Positions 1 through 7,196 are shown, counted from the first letter of the stretch. The stretch is 20,923 nucleotides of DNA from Candidatus Thorarchaeota archaeon (GCA_016840825.1 JAEORN010000153.1:1-20923); one strand, 5' to 3'. Notes: generated by a model not told the origin, from the letters alone. A program made the numbers and translations.

Positions 1-28
1 AAGAGAGATAATGCACATCTCTCAAAGC

Positions 29-36
29 TTATATAC
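29..36 (+). promoter_or_regulatory. TATA box upstream of the small ORF and ArsR gene
   Basis: An archaeal-type TATA element (core TTATATA) lies about 25-30 bases before an expected transcription start near position 58. It is followed at once by three TCACTAG/CTAGTGA half-sites (44-76), so a bound repressor would cover the start of transcription. Assignment is by sequence and spacing only. Confidence 0.5.
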
Positions 37-40
37 CAAA

Positions 41-76
41 TATTCACTAGTTTCTAGTGACCAATTATTCACTAGT
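41..76. repeat. TATTCACTAGT direct repeat with an inverted half-site (possible operator)
   Basis: The 11-mer TATTCACTAGT occurs at 41-51 and again at 66-76. Between them CTAGTGA (54-60) is the reverse complement of the TCACTAG core at 44-50. Three half-sites within 33 bases, directly downstream of a TATA box and upstream of an ArsR-type regulator, is the arrangement expected of an autoregulatory operator. The binding protein is inferred. Confidence 0.45.
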
Positions 77-112
77 ATTGTAATTATTGGAGCTTATTTG
101 GTGATACGAAAG

Positions 113-259
113 ATGGAACAAATCTATATCGATGAAGAACCGGAACAACAAGAACGAGGAATGAATGATATCAACCAAGGGTTCTGGTTTGACGATGGTC
201 TATACAAGGAATGGTTGACATTTCTACAAGGAATCTGGAATTCAGTAGAATATCTATGA
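113..259 (+). CDS. Small acidic hypothetical protein (48 aa)
   Basis: A 48-codon frame starts at ATG 113, eight bases after a GGTGA Shine-Dalgarno-like stretch (100-104). A longer in-frame form from position 11 is unlikely because it would begin upstream of the inferred promoter; GTG at 101 is another possible start. The product is acidic (IDEEPEQQE near the N terminus) with an aromatic C-terminal half (FWFDDGLYKEW) and has no membrane segment. It ends 53 bases before the ArsR-family gene in the same direction and may share its transcript. I do not recognise the family. Position between an operator-like region and a regulator supports it being real, but short length keeps the call tentative. 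Confidence 0.35.
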   Translation: MEQIYIDEEPEQQERGMNDINQGFWFDDGLYKEWLTFLQGIWNSVEYL

Positions 260-265
260 GAAATC

Positions 266-280
266 GTCATCATATATGAC
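266..280. promoter_or_regulatory. Palindrome overlapping a TATA-like box before the ArsR gene
   Basis: GTCAT-catat-ATGAC (266-280), with an inner 10-bp palindrome TCATATATGA (270-279), includes the TATA-like core CATATATG. A start site about 25 bases downstream would give the regulator gene a leader of roughly 10-15 bases. This may be an internal promoter with a built-in operator. Confidence 0.35.
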
Positions 281-312
281 ATTTTAATAAACGAGAGAAT
301 GGAAGTAATCAT

Positions 313-999
313 ATGAGTAGCTCAAGGAAAGATACGGACTATCTCGATACAGTGTTCAAAGCACTCGGTCACATCACACGGAGACGGATACTACGTCTCT
401 TAGCACAGAGACCACATTATCCCTATGAACTTAGTAAATCCTTGGGTGATAGCTCTAGAGTGATAATAAAGCATCTTGAAGTTTTGGAAAATGCAGGTAT
501 TGTTGCAACGGAAGCAGGTGAGACTAGCCTAGGTCCTGAGAGGACCTACTACAAGCTCCGGTCTGGTTTTGGTCTTTCAACGACTATTCTACCCGACTCA
601 TTTGCAGTACATTTACGTCCATTTGAAGCTCGCATTACGACAATTAGAGCACGAATTACTGTACCAAAAGAGCGATACGATGTTCGTGCAGTTCGAATGC
701 TACTTCAAGAGATTGAGAAAATCAATCAGCAGATTGCCGCATTGGAAGAAAAAAGTGTACAATTGGTGAATCAGAGAGGTCTCTATATCAGAAAAATCGA
801 AGAGATCATGGAAGAATGCACATGGGATGACGAAAGTTGTCAACTCGTACGTCAACATATCAATCCTGTAGCTATAGATGATAGTGATACGACTGATAAA
901 CCACTTGAGAAGGTTCTAAATATCTTTGAGAAACGATTTACAGATCAAGAGAAGGAAAACGAACCTGAGAATCAAGAGATTTCGATTGAATTCGAATAG
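313..999 (+). CDS. ArsR-family winged-helix transcriptional regulator with C-terminal coiled coil
   Basis: The 228-residue product is predicted to bind DNA and regulate transcription. Residues about 10-85 form an ArsR-type winged helix: an N-terminal helix ending in ALGHITRRRILRLLA, a recognition segment around SSRVIIKHLEVLENAGIV, and a wing ending ERTYYKL. Residues about 125-170 look like a coiled coil (QEIEKINQQIAALEEKS), suitable for dimerisation. Overall length and layout resemble archaeal SurR-type regulators, but the N-terminal CxxC redox switch of SurR is absent. Two cysteines (EECTWDDESCQ) lie just after the coiled coil. The C-terminal 40 residues are very acidic. The gene ends 1 bp before the stop of the convergent gene. 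It may repress its own promoter through the TCACTAG sites at 41-76; that link is inference. Confidence 0.85.
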   Translation: MSSSRKDTDYLDTVFKALGHITRRRILRLLAQRPHYPYELSKSLGDSSRVIIKHLEVLENAGIVATEAGETSLGPERTYYKLRSGFGLSTTILPDSFAVHLRPFEARITTIRARITVPKERYDVRAVRMLLQEIEKINQQIAALEEKSVQLVNQRGLYIRKIEEIMEECTWDDESCQLVRQHINPVAIDDSDTTDKPLEKVLNIFEKRFTDQEKENEPENQEISIEFE

Positions 1000-1000
1000 T

Positions 1001-1681
1001 CTACCATTCTAGCTCAATTCGCCATTTCGTTCTGTCACTTCCCAACATACTGGGAACATATTCTATAGGATTGAATGGCATATCAATGCCAGTAGCCTTC
1101 TTTACAGTTAGGTAATGTTTTCCTCTTGAGGTTGATAATGTTATGATACCTTGAGCCAATGAGAAGAGCTGGTTCATAGTGACCGAATCTGCGGTATCAG
1201 CATGGATCAAGTAGAATTCTATCGATCCATTCTTTATACTCTCTTCTACACTTTCTTTAAAAAATTGAACAACATCTCTTGCTGAGAAATCAATCAGTAA
1301 CGGAGTGAGTGCTTCAAAGGTGACAACTTTTGGTTCAATGACATTCCTTAGGCTACGCATCATTATGTTAATTTCATGAAGATGAGGAGAACAAGTATGA
1401 TTTCCTAAAATCTGCTGACCATAGTTTACTTCTAATATATGGAAAGCATCACTTTGTATCTTTGTCATATCTTCCATTAGCTGACGATTTCGTGCCTCTG
1501 TGACGACGTTGAGTGTCTTCATCTCATGCTTTAGAGCACGATGAATTACTGTGGTCATGAATAGATCATAATGACTCTCCTGCGAAGCCATTACAAGATA
1601 TACGTAACCTTTCGGAGGTCTGCTAAGTAGATTATCAACTATGGAAGGGGCCAAATGATTATTCACGGGTCCTCCCGTCAT
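1001..1681 (-). CDS. Degenerate RecA/KaiC-like protein lacking a P-loop
   Basis: This 226-residue protein keeps the fold pattern of a KaiC/RAD55-like RecA domain but not the nucleotide-binding motif. After the first strand (YVYLVM) the Walker A position reads ASQESHY (about 32-38), with no glycines, Lys or Ser/Thr. The Walker B strand ends in Glu (VVTFEALTPLL, E123) instead of Asp, and is followed by a typical 'LTPLL.' loop and late strands (IEFYLIHAD, GIITLSTS). It is probably a non-catalytic partner or receptor for an active KaiC-like ATPase. It is last in a three-gene run with the receiver (15-bp gap) and the two-domain ATPase. ATG 1681 has a distant GAGAGG; a GTG five codons later is preceded by GGGAGG, so the start is uncertain. 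Confidence 0.7.
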   Translation of the reverse strand: MTGGPVNNHLAPSIVDNLLSRPPKGYVYLVMASQESHYDLFMTTVIHRALKHEMKTLNVVTEARNRQLMEDMTKIQSDAFHILEVNYGQQILGNHTCSPHLHEINIMMRSLRNVIEPKVVTFEALTPLLIDFSARDVVQFFKESVEESIKNGSIEFYLIHADTADSVTMNQLFSLAQGIITLSTSRGKHYLTVKKATGIDMPFNPIEYVPSMLGSDRTKWRIELEW

Positions 1682-1696
1682 TTATTGATAACCTCT

Positions 1697-2071
1697 CTAC
1701 TCAATTCTAAGATGTTTCTTTATTGTCGCAACCAAGGCTTTTCCTGAAAAGGGTTTGATGATGTACTCATCAGCCCCTGCTTCCTCACCTTCCCGAATAT
1801 CCTTACTGAGTCCTTTTGCTGTAAACATTAGGATTGGAACAATCTGAAATTCTTCTCGGCTCTTTAATCTCCGGCATACTTCATAGCCATCCAGTTTCGG
1901 AAGCATAACATCTAATAGAATCAAATCTGGCTTCTCGGAGATTGCTATATCCAGAGCAGCTTCGCCATCATAGGCACATATTACCTCAAACCCATGGCGT
2001 TGAAGGAACTTCTTTGCTAATTCAGTGGTGATTTCTTCGTCATCAACTACCAAGATTGTATGCTTCTTCAT
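1697..2071 (-). CDS. Stand-alone response regulator receiver (CheY-like)
   Basis: The 124-residue protein is a complete single receiver domain with no output domain. The acidic pair D10-D11 (VVDDEE), the phospho-acceptor D54 (LLLDVMLP), T84 (MFTAKG) and K106 (IIKPFS) are all present, so it should accept phosphate and coordinate magnesium. It sits between a two-domain KaiC-like ATPase (10-bp gap) and a P-loop-less KaiC-like protein (15-bp gap) on the same strand, which implies one transcript and a shared task. A histidine kinase is not encoded nearby. Its output is presumably protein-protein contact with one of the flanking ATPase-like proteins; that is inference. Confidence 0.92.
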   Translation of the reverse strand: MKKHTILVVDDEEITTELAKKFLQRHGFEVICAYDGEAALDIAISEKPDLILLDVMLPKLDGYEVCRRLKSREEFQIVPILMFTAKGLSKDIREGEEAGADEYIIKPFSGKALVATIKKHLRIE

Positions 2072-2081
2072 GTTTCATCAC

Positions 2082-3464
2082 TCAAATAATAGGCATTAAA
2101 TCGTAATCAAGAAAGCCTCCTGAGAGTATTTGTCTTACAGCTAAGTAGTTTGTACGAGGATTGATGCCGCATATTGTTAGAACACCACTTATCTCTTGAA
2201 CTCTCAGATGGATGTTATGAGATATTGACTCGCTTCTGATATCCTGTTCTCTGCTAAGAATAGAAATAGTCGTTCTATTTGTTGAAGATAATGACGCAGA
2301 GATTTCTGCCATTAGCCCCCTAACACTGGTTGATCCATACATATTCTCAAGTGTGTCAAGAGCGAAAAGCTCGGTTACTTCATGCTTGAATTCCCTTTCA
2401 AGCACACCGGACTCATATCTTATTTCTTGGAGGGTCTTCCAGGGGTCTGCATCAATGCTTCTTGTGTTCGAATGCGTACCCAAGGCTTGACGGCCAAAGA
2501 AAATAACCTGCTTTTGGACGTGTGATGCATCGACAAATTTCGATAGACTCCCCGTAAAGGTTTCAGGAGACCAACCCTCTGGCAAAAGAATTACTGCAGG
2601 ACGACCTTGTTGGAGGTGATTGGATAGAAAAGGAATGTAGATTGTCTCTAGATAAGGCACAGAAAGATCATCTACCTCAACTAGAGTAAGCTTTCCCTTT
2701 TGAAATCCTCCTGATAGTAAATTGTCTAAACTAACATTTCCTGTTGACATATGCTCAGGCGATGCATCAGGAATCGCATCTCTTTCTACAGTTATCGCTG
2801 GGTATTCATGTTTGTACCAAGGAATATGGGTGAATCTTCCATCGAAAAGAGTGAAAAGGAATGAATCTTGGTTTATAGGACGAGATCTCATCTTTTCAAT
2901 GACGATCTGTCTGTACATTCTTTGATTGTCACGAATCTTTTCTAATCTGAATACTCCATCTGCTGAATGAAATAATGATTTGTTCTTTTCCTCGCCCCAA
3001 CTACCTTCTGTTACAAGAACGAGCTTCTTTTCCGCCTTTCTCGCGGAATGAATCAATGTTTGTTGAACTGAATATCTCTTTTCTGGTGTAATAGGTTCAA
3101 TAAAATCAGTCCAAGAATCAATAATAATTATGTCACCATCAGGTAACTTTTGCAAACCAAGGAGTACCTCTAGGTTTTGACCTAGTGTTGCATCTTGGGG
3201 TAGATTCTCCTCTAAACTTTGCCAAAATGGCATCACTATGTGTCTTTTCTCCCAATTCATAATTTCACTTGATAGATGTTGACTAGTATACACATAATTC
3301 TCAGCGCTTGTGATGATCATTAGAGAATTCTCAAATTTCCGAACTACCTCTTGCACGAATAATGATTTTCCTGTACCAGGAGGACCTAATACAACTAGGA
3401 CAAAGCTGCTTTCAGATGACAGCACCTCCTCTATAATTGGAGGGATTCCACCAATGGTACTCAT
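2082..3464 (-). CDS. Two-domain KaiC/RAD55-like ATPase, second domain degenerate
   Basis: The 460-residue protein has two RecA-like halves. The N-terminal half (about 1-225) carries an intact Walker A, GPPGTGKS at 27-34, and a Walker B, DIIIIDSW, with D116. The second half (about 240-460) opens with the KaiC-type phrase SLDNLLSGGFQKGKLTLVEV but the P-loop is replaced by DDLSVPY, so it should not bind ATP in the usual way; FALDTLENMYG may be its Walker B region. One active and one inactive domain suggests an ATP-driven switch or scaffold, as in archaeal KaiC-like and GvpD-like proteins. It leads a three-gene run with a receiver and a P-loop-less KaiC-like protein. ATG 3464 lies behind GGGGATC and about 40 bases from a TATA box. 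Confidence 0.82.
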   Translation of the reverse strand: MSTIGGIPPIIEEVLSSESSFVLVVLGPPGTGKSLFVQEVVRKFENSLMIITSAENYVYTSQHLSSEIMNWEKRHIVMPFWQSLEENLPQDATLGQNLEVLLGLQKLPDGDIIIIDSWTDFIEPITPEKRYSVQQTLIHSARKAEKKLVLVTEGSWGEEKNKSLFHSADGVFRLEKIRDNQRMYRQIVIEKMRSRPINQDSFLFTLFDGRFTHIPWYKHEYPAITVERDAIPDASPEHMSTGNVSLDNLLSGGFQKGKLTLVEVDDLSVPYLETIYIPFLSNHLQQGRPAVILLPEGWSPETFTGSLSKFVDASHVQKQVIFFGRQALGTHSNTRSIDADPWKTLQEIRYESGVLEREFKHEVTELFALDTLENMYGSTSVRGLMAEISASLSSTNRTTISILSREQDIRSESISHNIHLRVQEISGVLTICGINPRTNYLAVRQILSGGFLDYDLMPII

Positions 3465-3502
3465 GCAATGATCCCCTTTTACCTCTCCTTTGTACTAATT
3501 GG

Positions 3503-3513
3503 CTTATATAGAT
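3503..3513 (-). promoter_or_regulatory. TATA box for the KaiC-like/receiver operon
   Basis: On the minus strand the sequence reads TCTATATAAGC, a good archaeal TATA element. Expected transcription start is near 3480, giving a leader of about 15 bases before ATG 3464, with a purine-rich AGGAGAGG stretch close by. Confidence 0.55.
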
Positions 3514-3557
3514 AAATGGTGTCGGTACCGCTTATCCAATAGTAGCTGTATAATAAA

Positions 3558-5138
3558 TCACTCTGCAATCTTATCAAGGAAATCTATAAAATGTGGACAA
3601 ATAGTACCTTTCCAGAATAGATTGCCTGTGCAACCAGTTTTGGATATTTGACGCTCAACTCGACATTCAAAGTTCTTCTCGCGGTCATAGAAGATGCAGA
3701 GGTCACTTGCAATTGAAGTGTCTTGAAAGATATTTGCTCTTAAATCACGCATACGACTGCTATCATGTGAATTTCTCCATTCAGTTGCAGTTCCAATTGT
3801 GTTGCGTATTCTCTCAGCTAAAGTTGAATCTACAACTCCATTTATTTCCAGTCCCGTAATAAGTTGACTAACTTCAGCATTAAAGACTTCAGAGTGATAA
3901 TATGCATTCAATGCATTTTGCTTTGCGGAGCTATATGCATCTAGGGCTTGATCGAATTTCTCTAGCATAAATAGGGCATCTGCAATCAAGAAACTAATGA
4001 GATTCCTCAAATCCTTCATTCCCGAACATTCGACTACTTCTAGGCTTTCGTTATAGTATCTCAGTGCACTGTCGAATTCGCCCCGTTGAAATGCAACATC
4101 ACCTAGGTTTATTTTAGAAATTGCTATGCCACGCATAAATTCAGCTTCTTGACTTATCTCCAAAGCTCGTTGGTTATAGATTTCCATTTGGTCATATTGT
4201 CCCAACCCTCGATCAATCTCGCCGACATTTATCAAAGTTTTAGCAAGACCCACTTGGTCATTCAACTGCTGCTGAATGATGAGTAATTCCTCAAATTGAT
4301 CTCTTGCTTCCTGATGAAAGCCTTGTTCCATTGAGAGAACACCTTGGAGGTTCTTAGCATCAGCAACGCCTTGTAGATAACCCATACGATCGTATTTTCT
4401 TAGGGCAGCATTGAGCAGTTCAGTCGCTCTTTCATATTCTTTCGATTCTTCCAGTACCTTAGCGCGAAAGTATCTAACATCCGTTAATGCAAGATCATGA
4501 TTCAATAGTCTTGCAGTATCCTCTGCAGAATCAAGACGAACCAAAGCCTCTTCTCGTGCTCCAGCCTGGATATCAACATTTGCCATCAAAATACGTGCGC
4601 GTAGTAGTGCTGACTGCACCTTATTTCGAATATTAGAGTCCTTTGCAGTTGCTTGGGTGACCTTATCGATGCTCTCTGAGGCGACTTTCTTTGCTCGTTC
4701 AGTGTATCCCAAGTCAATGAGAATTGATGCTAGCTGTCCTGAGAGCTCAGCAAATGCAATATAGTCTTTCCTTTGCCATGATTGATTAACATAGTTCCTG
4801 AGATTATTTAGCCATCTGGGATCTAGGCTCTGACGACAATATGCTGCAGCTGCATATCCCTTGCAAAGTATATTGTCAGTTCCTTTTGCCAGGAGCTGGT
4901 TGTACCCATACATACCTCTTAAGTATGCAGCCTTTGCACACATTGCTAGGAATCCATCACTCAGATTGTGCCATTCACCACTACCTATATACTCTGATAG
5001 AATATCAGTGAAATGAAGAAATTGATCCTTACCTGTCCTAAATCCTGCTATTAACCGATTAGCGATCTCTTTCTTCTCAGACTCAGCTAATTGGTCTTCG
5101 TACATCGCGAATTCAGGGATAATGGGACTTTCAATCAA
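3558..5138 (-). CDS. TPR-repeat protein with a C-terminal evenly spaced cysteine ladder
   Basis: The 526-residue soluble protein is built mostly of tetratricopeptide repeats from about residue 100 to 430, with repeat signatures such as AKTLINVGEIDRGLGQYDQMEIYNQ-like helices, AISKINLGDVAFQRGEF and YYNESLEV. TPRs mediate protein-protein contacts. The last 60 residues are different: four cysteines occur at exact 10-residue gaps (C-x10-C-x10-C-x10-C) followed by PHF, which suggests a metal site or disulfide-linked fold. The first codon is TTG at 5138, with GGAG just upstream; ATG at 5105 (11 codons later) lacks a clear ribosome site. It lies upstream of and parallel to the KaiC-like/receiver operon (93-bp gap) and divergent from a KaiC-like gene, so it is probably a scaffold in the same signalling group. 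Confidence 0.8.
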   Translation of the reverse strand: MIESPIIPEFAMYEDQLAESEKKEIANRLIAGFRTGKDQFLHFTDILSEYIGSGEWHNLSDGFLAMCAKAAYLRGMYGYNQLLAKGTDNILCKGYAAAAYCRQSLDPRWLNNLRNYVNQSWQRKDYIAFAELSGQLASILIDLGYTERAKKVASESIDKVTQATAKDSNIRNKVQSALLRARILMANVDIQAGAREEALVRLDSAEDTARLLNHDLALTDVRYFRAKVLEESKEYERATELLNAALRKYDRMGYLQGVADAKNLQGVLSMEQGFHQEARDQFEELLIIQQQLNDQVGLAKTLINVGEIDRGLGQYDQMEIYNQRALEISQEAEFMRGIAISKINLGDVAFQRGEFDSALRYYNESLEVVECSGMKDLRNLISFLIADALFMLEKFDQALDAYSSAKQNALNAYYHSEVFNAEVSQLITGLEINGVVDSTLAERIRNTIGTATEWRNSHDSSRMRDLRANIFQDTSIASDLCIFYDREKNFECRVERQISKTGCTGNLFWKGTICPHFIDFLDKIAE

Positions 5139-5191
5139 TGCTCCGTTTCACTCTCTCGCTCAAGATAGGCCAAATCGAGCACCAAGCCTCA

Positions 5192-5210
5192 AATCCTAAT
5201 CAAAAGGATT
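5192..5210. repeat. Stem-forming inverted repeat in the TPR gene leader
   Basis: AATCCT (5192-5197) and AGGATT (5205-5210) can pair around a 7-base loop. It lies in the predicted leader of the TPR gene. Confidence 0.3.
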
Positions 5211-5225
5211 CTAGTACTTCTATTC

Positions 5226-5238
5226 GCCTAAAATAGGC
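5226..5238. promoter_or_regulatory. GCCTA-aaa-TAGGC palindrome in the divergent promoter region
   Basis: A perfect 5-bp dyad around a 3-base centre. It lies about 25 bases on the TPR-gene side of an AT-rich TATA-like tract (5249-5265), where transcription of that gene would begin. A further TAGGC half-site is at 5166-5170. Operator role is inferred. Confidence 0.35.
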
Positions 5239-5248
5239 TACGCTAACA

Positions 5249-5265
5249 AATAATATATTTTAAAC
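5249..5265. promoter_or_regulatory. TATA-like tract between divergent TPR and KaiC-like genes
   Basis: The stretch TAATATATTTTAAA can serve as a TATA element in either direction. On the plus strand it lies about 30-45 bases before ATG 5294; on the minus strand it would start transcription near the palindrome at 5226-5238. Confidence 0.4.
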
Positions 5266-5293
5266 TACGATGGACTAATAGTGAGAGGATGGA

Positions 5294-6049
5294 ATGGTAA
5301 AGGAAAGAATTAGTAGTGGAATTGAAGGTCTCGATAAGCTACTGAATGGCGGATACATCAAAGGACGTTCAGTGTTGATAGCGGGAGGACCAGGAACGGG
5401 AAAAAGCATTATTTCATGGCATTTCATCTTTGATGCTATACAGAAGGGTGAAAATGCTGTTCTTCTTTCTCTTGATGAATCTTCAGATATCATTATTGAG
5501 GATATGAAATCATTTGGCTGGAATCCCGAATCAGCAATAGCTGAAAAGAAATTGACAATTCTCAGTGGAACTCTTCGACTTGTCCCAACAGAATCAGGTT
5601 ATGATTATCTAATTGCCTTCGAGCATCCTCTTTTCAGAGAAAAGCCTTTCACAGTCCCACGTCTAGCTGACCTCGTAAAACAGAAGGCACTCGAAACCAA
5701 TGCTTCACATATTGTAGTTGATGGACTTGGTCCATTGCTTGAATTTGCTGGAAATCGATTTGAAGTAAGGCAGATGGTGTATGGATTTATGAGAGAACTA
5801 ATTTCTCAAGAATCTACGGTCATCCTGACACATGAGCTTCGAACTCTGGCTGGAGCTCAAAATGATGAGATGCCATATTTCATTTCTGATGGTGTTATCA
5901 AACTTGATACTGTTTATGCGACTGGTGATTATATCCGCACACTAAGAATTGTCAAGCTTCGTGGTGCTAGTCATGTCATGAAACCAGTAATGTTCAGGAT
6001 TCAAAGTGAAGGCGTAGTAGTATTTCCAGATGCTCGATTACCGGAATAA
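5294..6049 (+). CDS. Single-domain KaiC/RAD55-like ATPase
   Basis: The 251-residue protein is a complete single RecA-like domain of the KaiC/RAD55 group. The N terminus has the family phrase SSGIEGLDKLLNGGYIKG. Walker A is GGPGTGKS (31-38), a putative catalytic glutamate is E62 (SLDESSD), and Walker B ends at D143 (IVVDGLGPLL). The late segment RTLRIVKLRGASH, seen after the ATPase core in many archaeal KaiC homologues, is present. It should bind and hydrolyse ATP; it lacks the second domain and the phosphosite tail of cyanobacterial KaiC. It diverges from the TPR gene and ends exactly where the convergent receiver gene ends (6049/6050). The start follows GAGAGG. It is the only one of the three KaiC-like proteins here with every catalytic motif intact in one domain. 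Confidence 0.9.
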   Translation: MVKERISSGIEGLDKLLNGGYIKGRSVLIAGGPGTGKSIISWHFIFDAIQKGENAVLLSLDESSDIIIEDMKSFGWNPESAIAEKKLTILSGTLRLVPTESGYDYLIAFEHPLFREKPFTVPRLADLVKQKALETNASHIVVDGLGPLLEFAGNRFEVRQMVYGFMRELISQESTVILTHELRTLAGAQNDEMPYFISDGVIKLDTVYATGDYIRTLRIVKLRGASHVMKPVMFRIQSEGVVVFPDARLPE

Positions 6050-6421
6050 TCAGAGTATTGGCTCAACTTTCTTCATCATATCAATGAGATCGAACATGGA
6101 AAAGGGCTTTTGCAAGAATCCTCGGGCTCCTGCGAAGAGGACTTGATCATTATCGTCTTCAACAAAATCTGAAATCGCAATTATTGAAACATATGCATCA
6201 ATGTCAAGTATCTTTTCGATCACCCTCATCCTCTCAGTATCGGATATCGAGAGATCTAGAAGAACGATTCCTACTTTGTGGGAACTGCAGTACGCGAGCA
6301 AGTCATCAACATTATCGGGTTCTCCAACAACTGCATACCCTGCCTCTTCAATTGCCATTCTAACAAGTGATCTAAGTAGGGGAACGTCGCCTGCTATTAC
6401 AACTTTCAAAGGCTTCACCAT
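6050..6421 (-). CDS. Stand-alone receiver domain with an atypical acidic pocket
   Basis: The 123-residue protein has a CheY-like fold. The phospho-acceptor is D56 (VLLDLSIS), the switch hydroxyl is the Ser in IIAISDF and the conserved Lys is in FLQKPFS. The usual paired acids after strand 1 are reduced to one: the segment reads VVIAGDVPLL, with Gly at position 11 and Asp only at 12. This could weaken magnesium binding and phosphorylation, or reflect a variant receiver. It lies 44 bp downstream of another receiver on the same strand, with a TATA-like element in the gap, so the two may be expressed separately. Its stop abuts that of the KaiC-like gene. Confidence 0.87.
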   Translation of the reverse strand: MVKPLKVVIAGDVPLLRSLVRMAIEEAGYAVVGEPDNVDDLLAYCSSHKVGIVLLDLSISDTERMRVIEKILDIDAYVSIIAISDFVEDDNDQVLFAGARGFLQKPFSMFDLIDMMKKVEPIL

Positions 6422-6453
6422 TCAGTATAGTTTCCAGATTCTTTTATGGCAAG

Positions 6454-6461
6454 TTTATAAT
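6454..6461 (-). promoter_or_regulatory. TATA box before the atypical receiver gene
   Basis: On the minus strand the sequence reads ATTATAAA, overlapping the region just after the preceding receiver gene. Predicted transcription start near 6431 leaves about 10 bases before ATG 6421, which follows GGAAA. Confidence 0.4.
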
Positions 6462-6465
6462 TGAA

Positions 6466-6828
6466 TCAATTTGTTACAGCTGTTTCAACCAAGTCTAGCA
6501 TATGCCTGATGGTAACAGGTTTTAATCCAAAACTTATAGCCCCATTCTTCATAGCTTCTTCACGAACATTGGCGTCTGCTGAGATGAAGACTATCTTTGC
6601 TGAAGGTTCGATATCCAGAATCTCTTTCATCGCTTCCAGACCATCTTTGTTTGGCATTCGGTGATCAAGGATTAGGACATCAGGTTTAGGCTCCATTTCA
6701 TTGTACTTCTGAACTGCTTCTTCGCCATCATATGCATCTGCGACGACCTCATGTCCTTTAATCGCAAAGACATCCTTGTAGAGCCGGTGAAGAATCGGTT
6801 CATCGTCGATTATGAATATGGATACCAT
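6466..6828 (-). CDS. Stand-alone response regulator receiver
   Basis: The 120-residue protein is a canonical receiver: D8-D9 (IIDDEP), phospho-acceptor D55 (LILDHRMP), S83 (FISADAN) and K103 (GLKPV). There is no output domain. It shares the typical 'RMPNKDGLEAMKEI' helix of chemotaxis-type and archaeal receivers. ATG 6828 is preceded by TAGGTAGG at suitable distance. It is first of two parallel receivers and is the gene nearest the 1.4-kb non-coding stretch, from which its promoter must fire; no strong TATA box is evident. Functional partners are probably the adjacent KaiC-like ATPases; no kinase is seen. Confidence 0.92.
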   Translation of the reverse strand: MVSIFIIDDEPILHRLYKDVFAIKGHEVVADAYDGEEAVQKYNEMEPKPDVLILDHRMPNKDGLEAMKEILDIEPSAKIVFISADANVREEAMKNGAISFGLKPVTIRHMLDLVETAVTN

Positions 6829-7049
6829 GGGGTTTTCCTACCTATGACCGCTATCTATTCAACATAATCCTTCTTGCGTGATGTGTCAACATCATGCGCA
6901 TAGTATTAGTTAAACTTAGCGTATCTCAGACACAACTATCCTGTTCATAGATGGTATAAAAATGAACTTGTGATTGCATCATTTGTTTCTTTAGCCTCTA
7001 CTTCACCCTCAATTCTATCAGATATTTACTAAGATCGTGACTATTTTTC

Positions 7050-7062
7050 TATCCCTCAATTT
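7050..7062 (+). repeat. Left arm of a 13-bp inverted repeat
   Basis: TATCCCTCAATTT here is the exact reverse complement of 7657-7669. A T-rich outer flank is similar on both sides, extending the imperfect match to about 20 bases. Confidence 0.5.
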
Positions 7063-7155
7063 TGAAATCCTAAATTCAAATCGTATTCCGAATTCATCAT
7101 AGTTAATTCGCTTTTTTACTGTAATATCAAATCTTTATCTAATCATTTATTATAT

Positions 7156-7196
7156 ATGCCTTCTAATATGATTGAATATTTCATATTCAAAGGCAT
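7156..7196. repeat. Nested inverted repeat
   Basis: Outer arms ATGCCTT (7156-7162) and AAGGCAT (7190-7196) enclose inner arms TTGAATA (7172-7178) and TATTCAA (7184-7190) around TTTCA, with a one-sided bulge at 7163-7171. A TATA-like tract lies just upstream. Confidence 0.45.
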
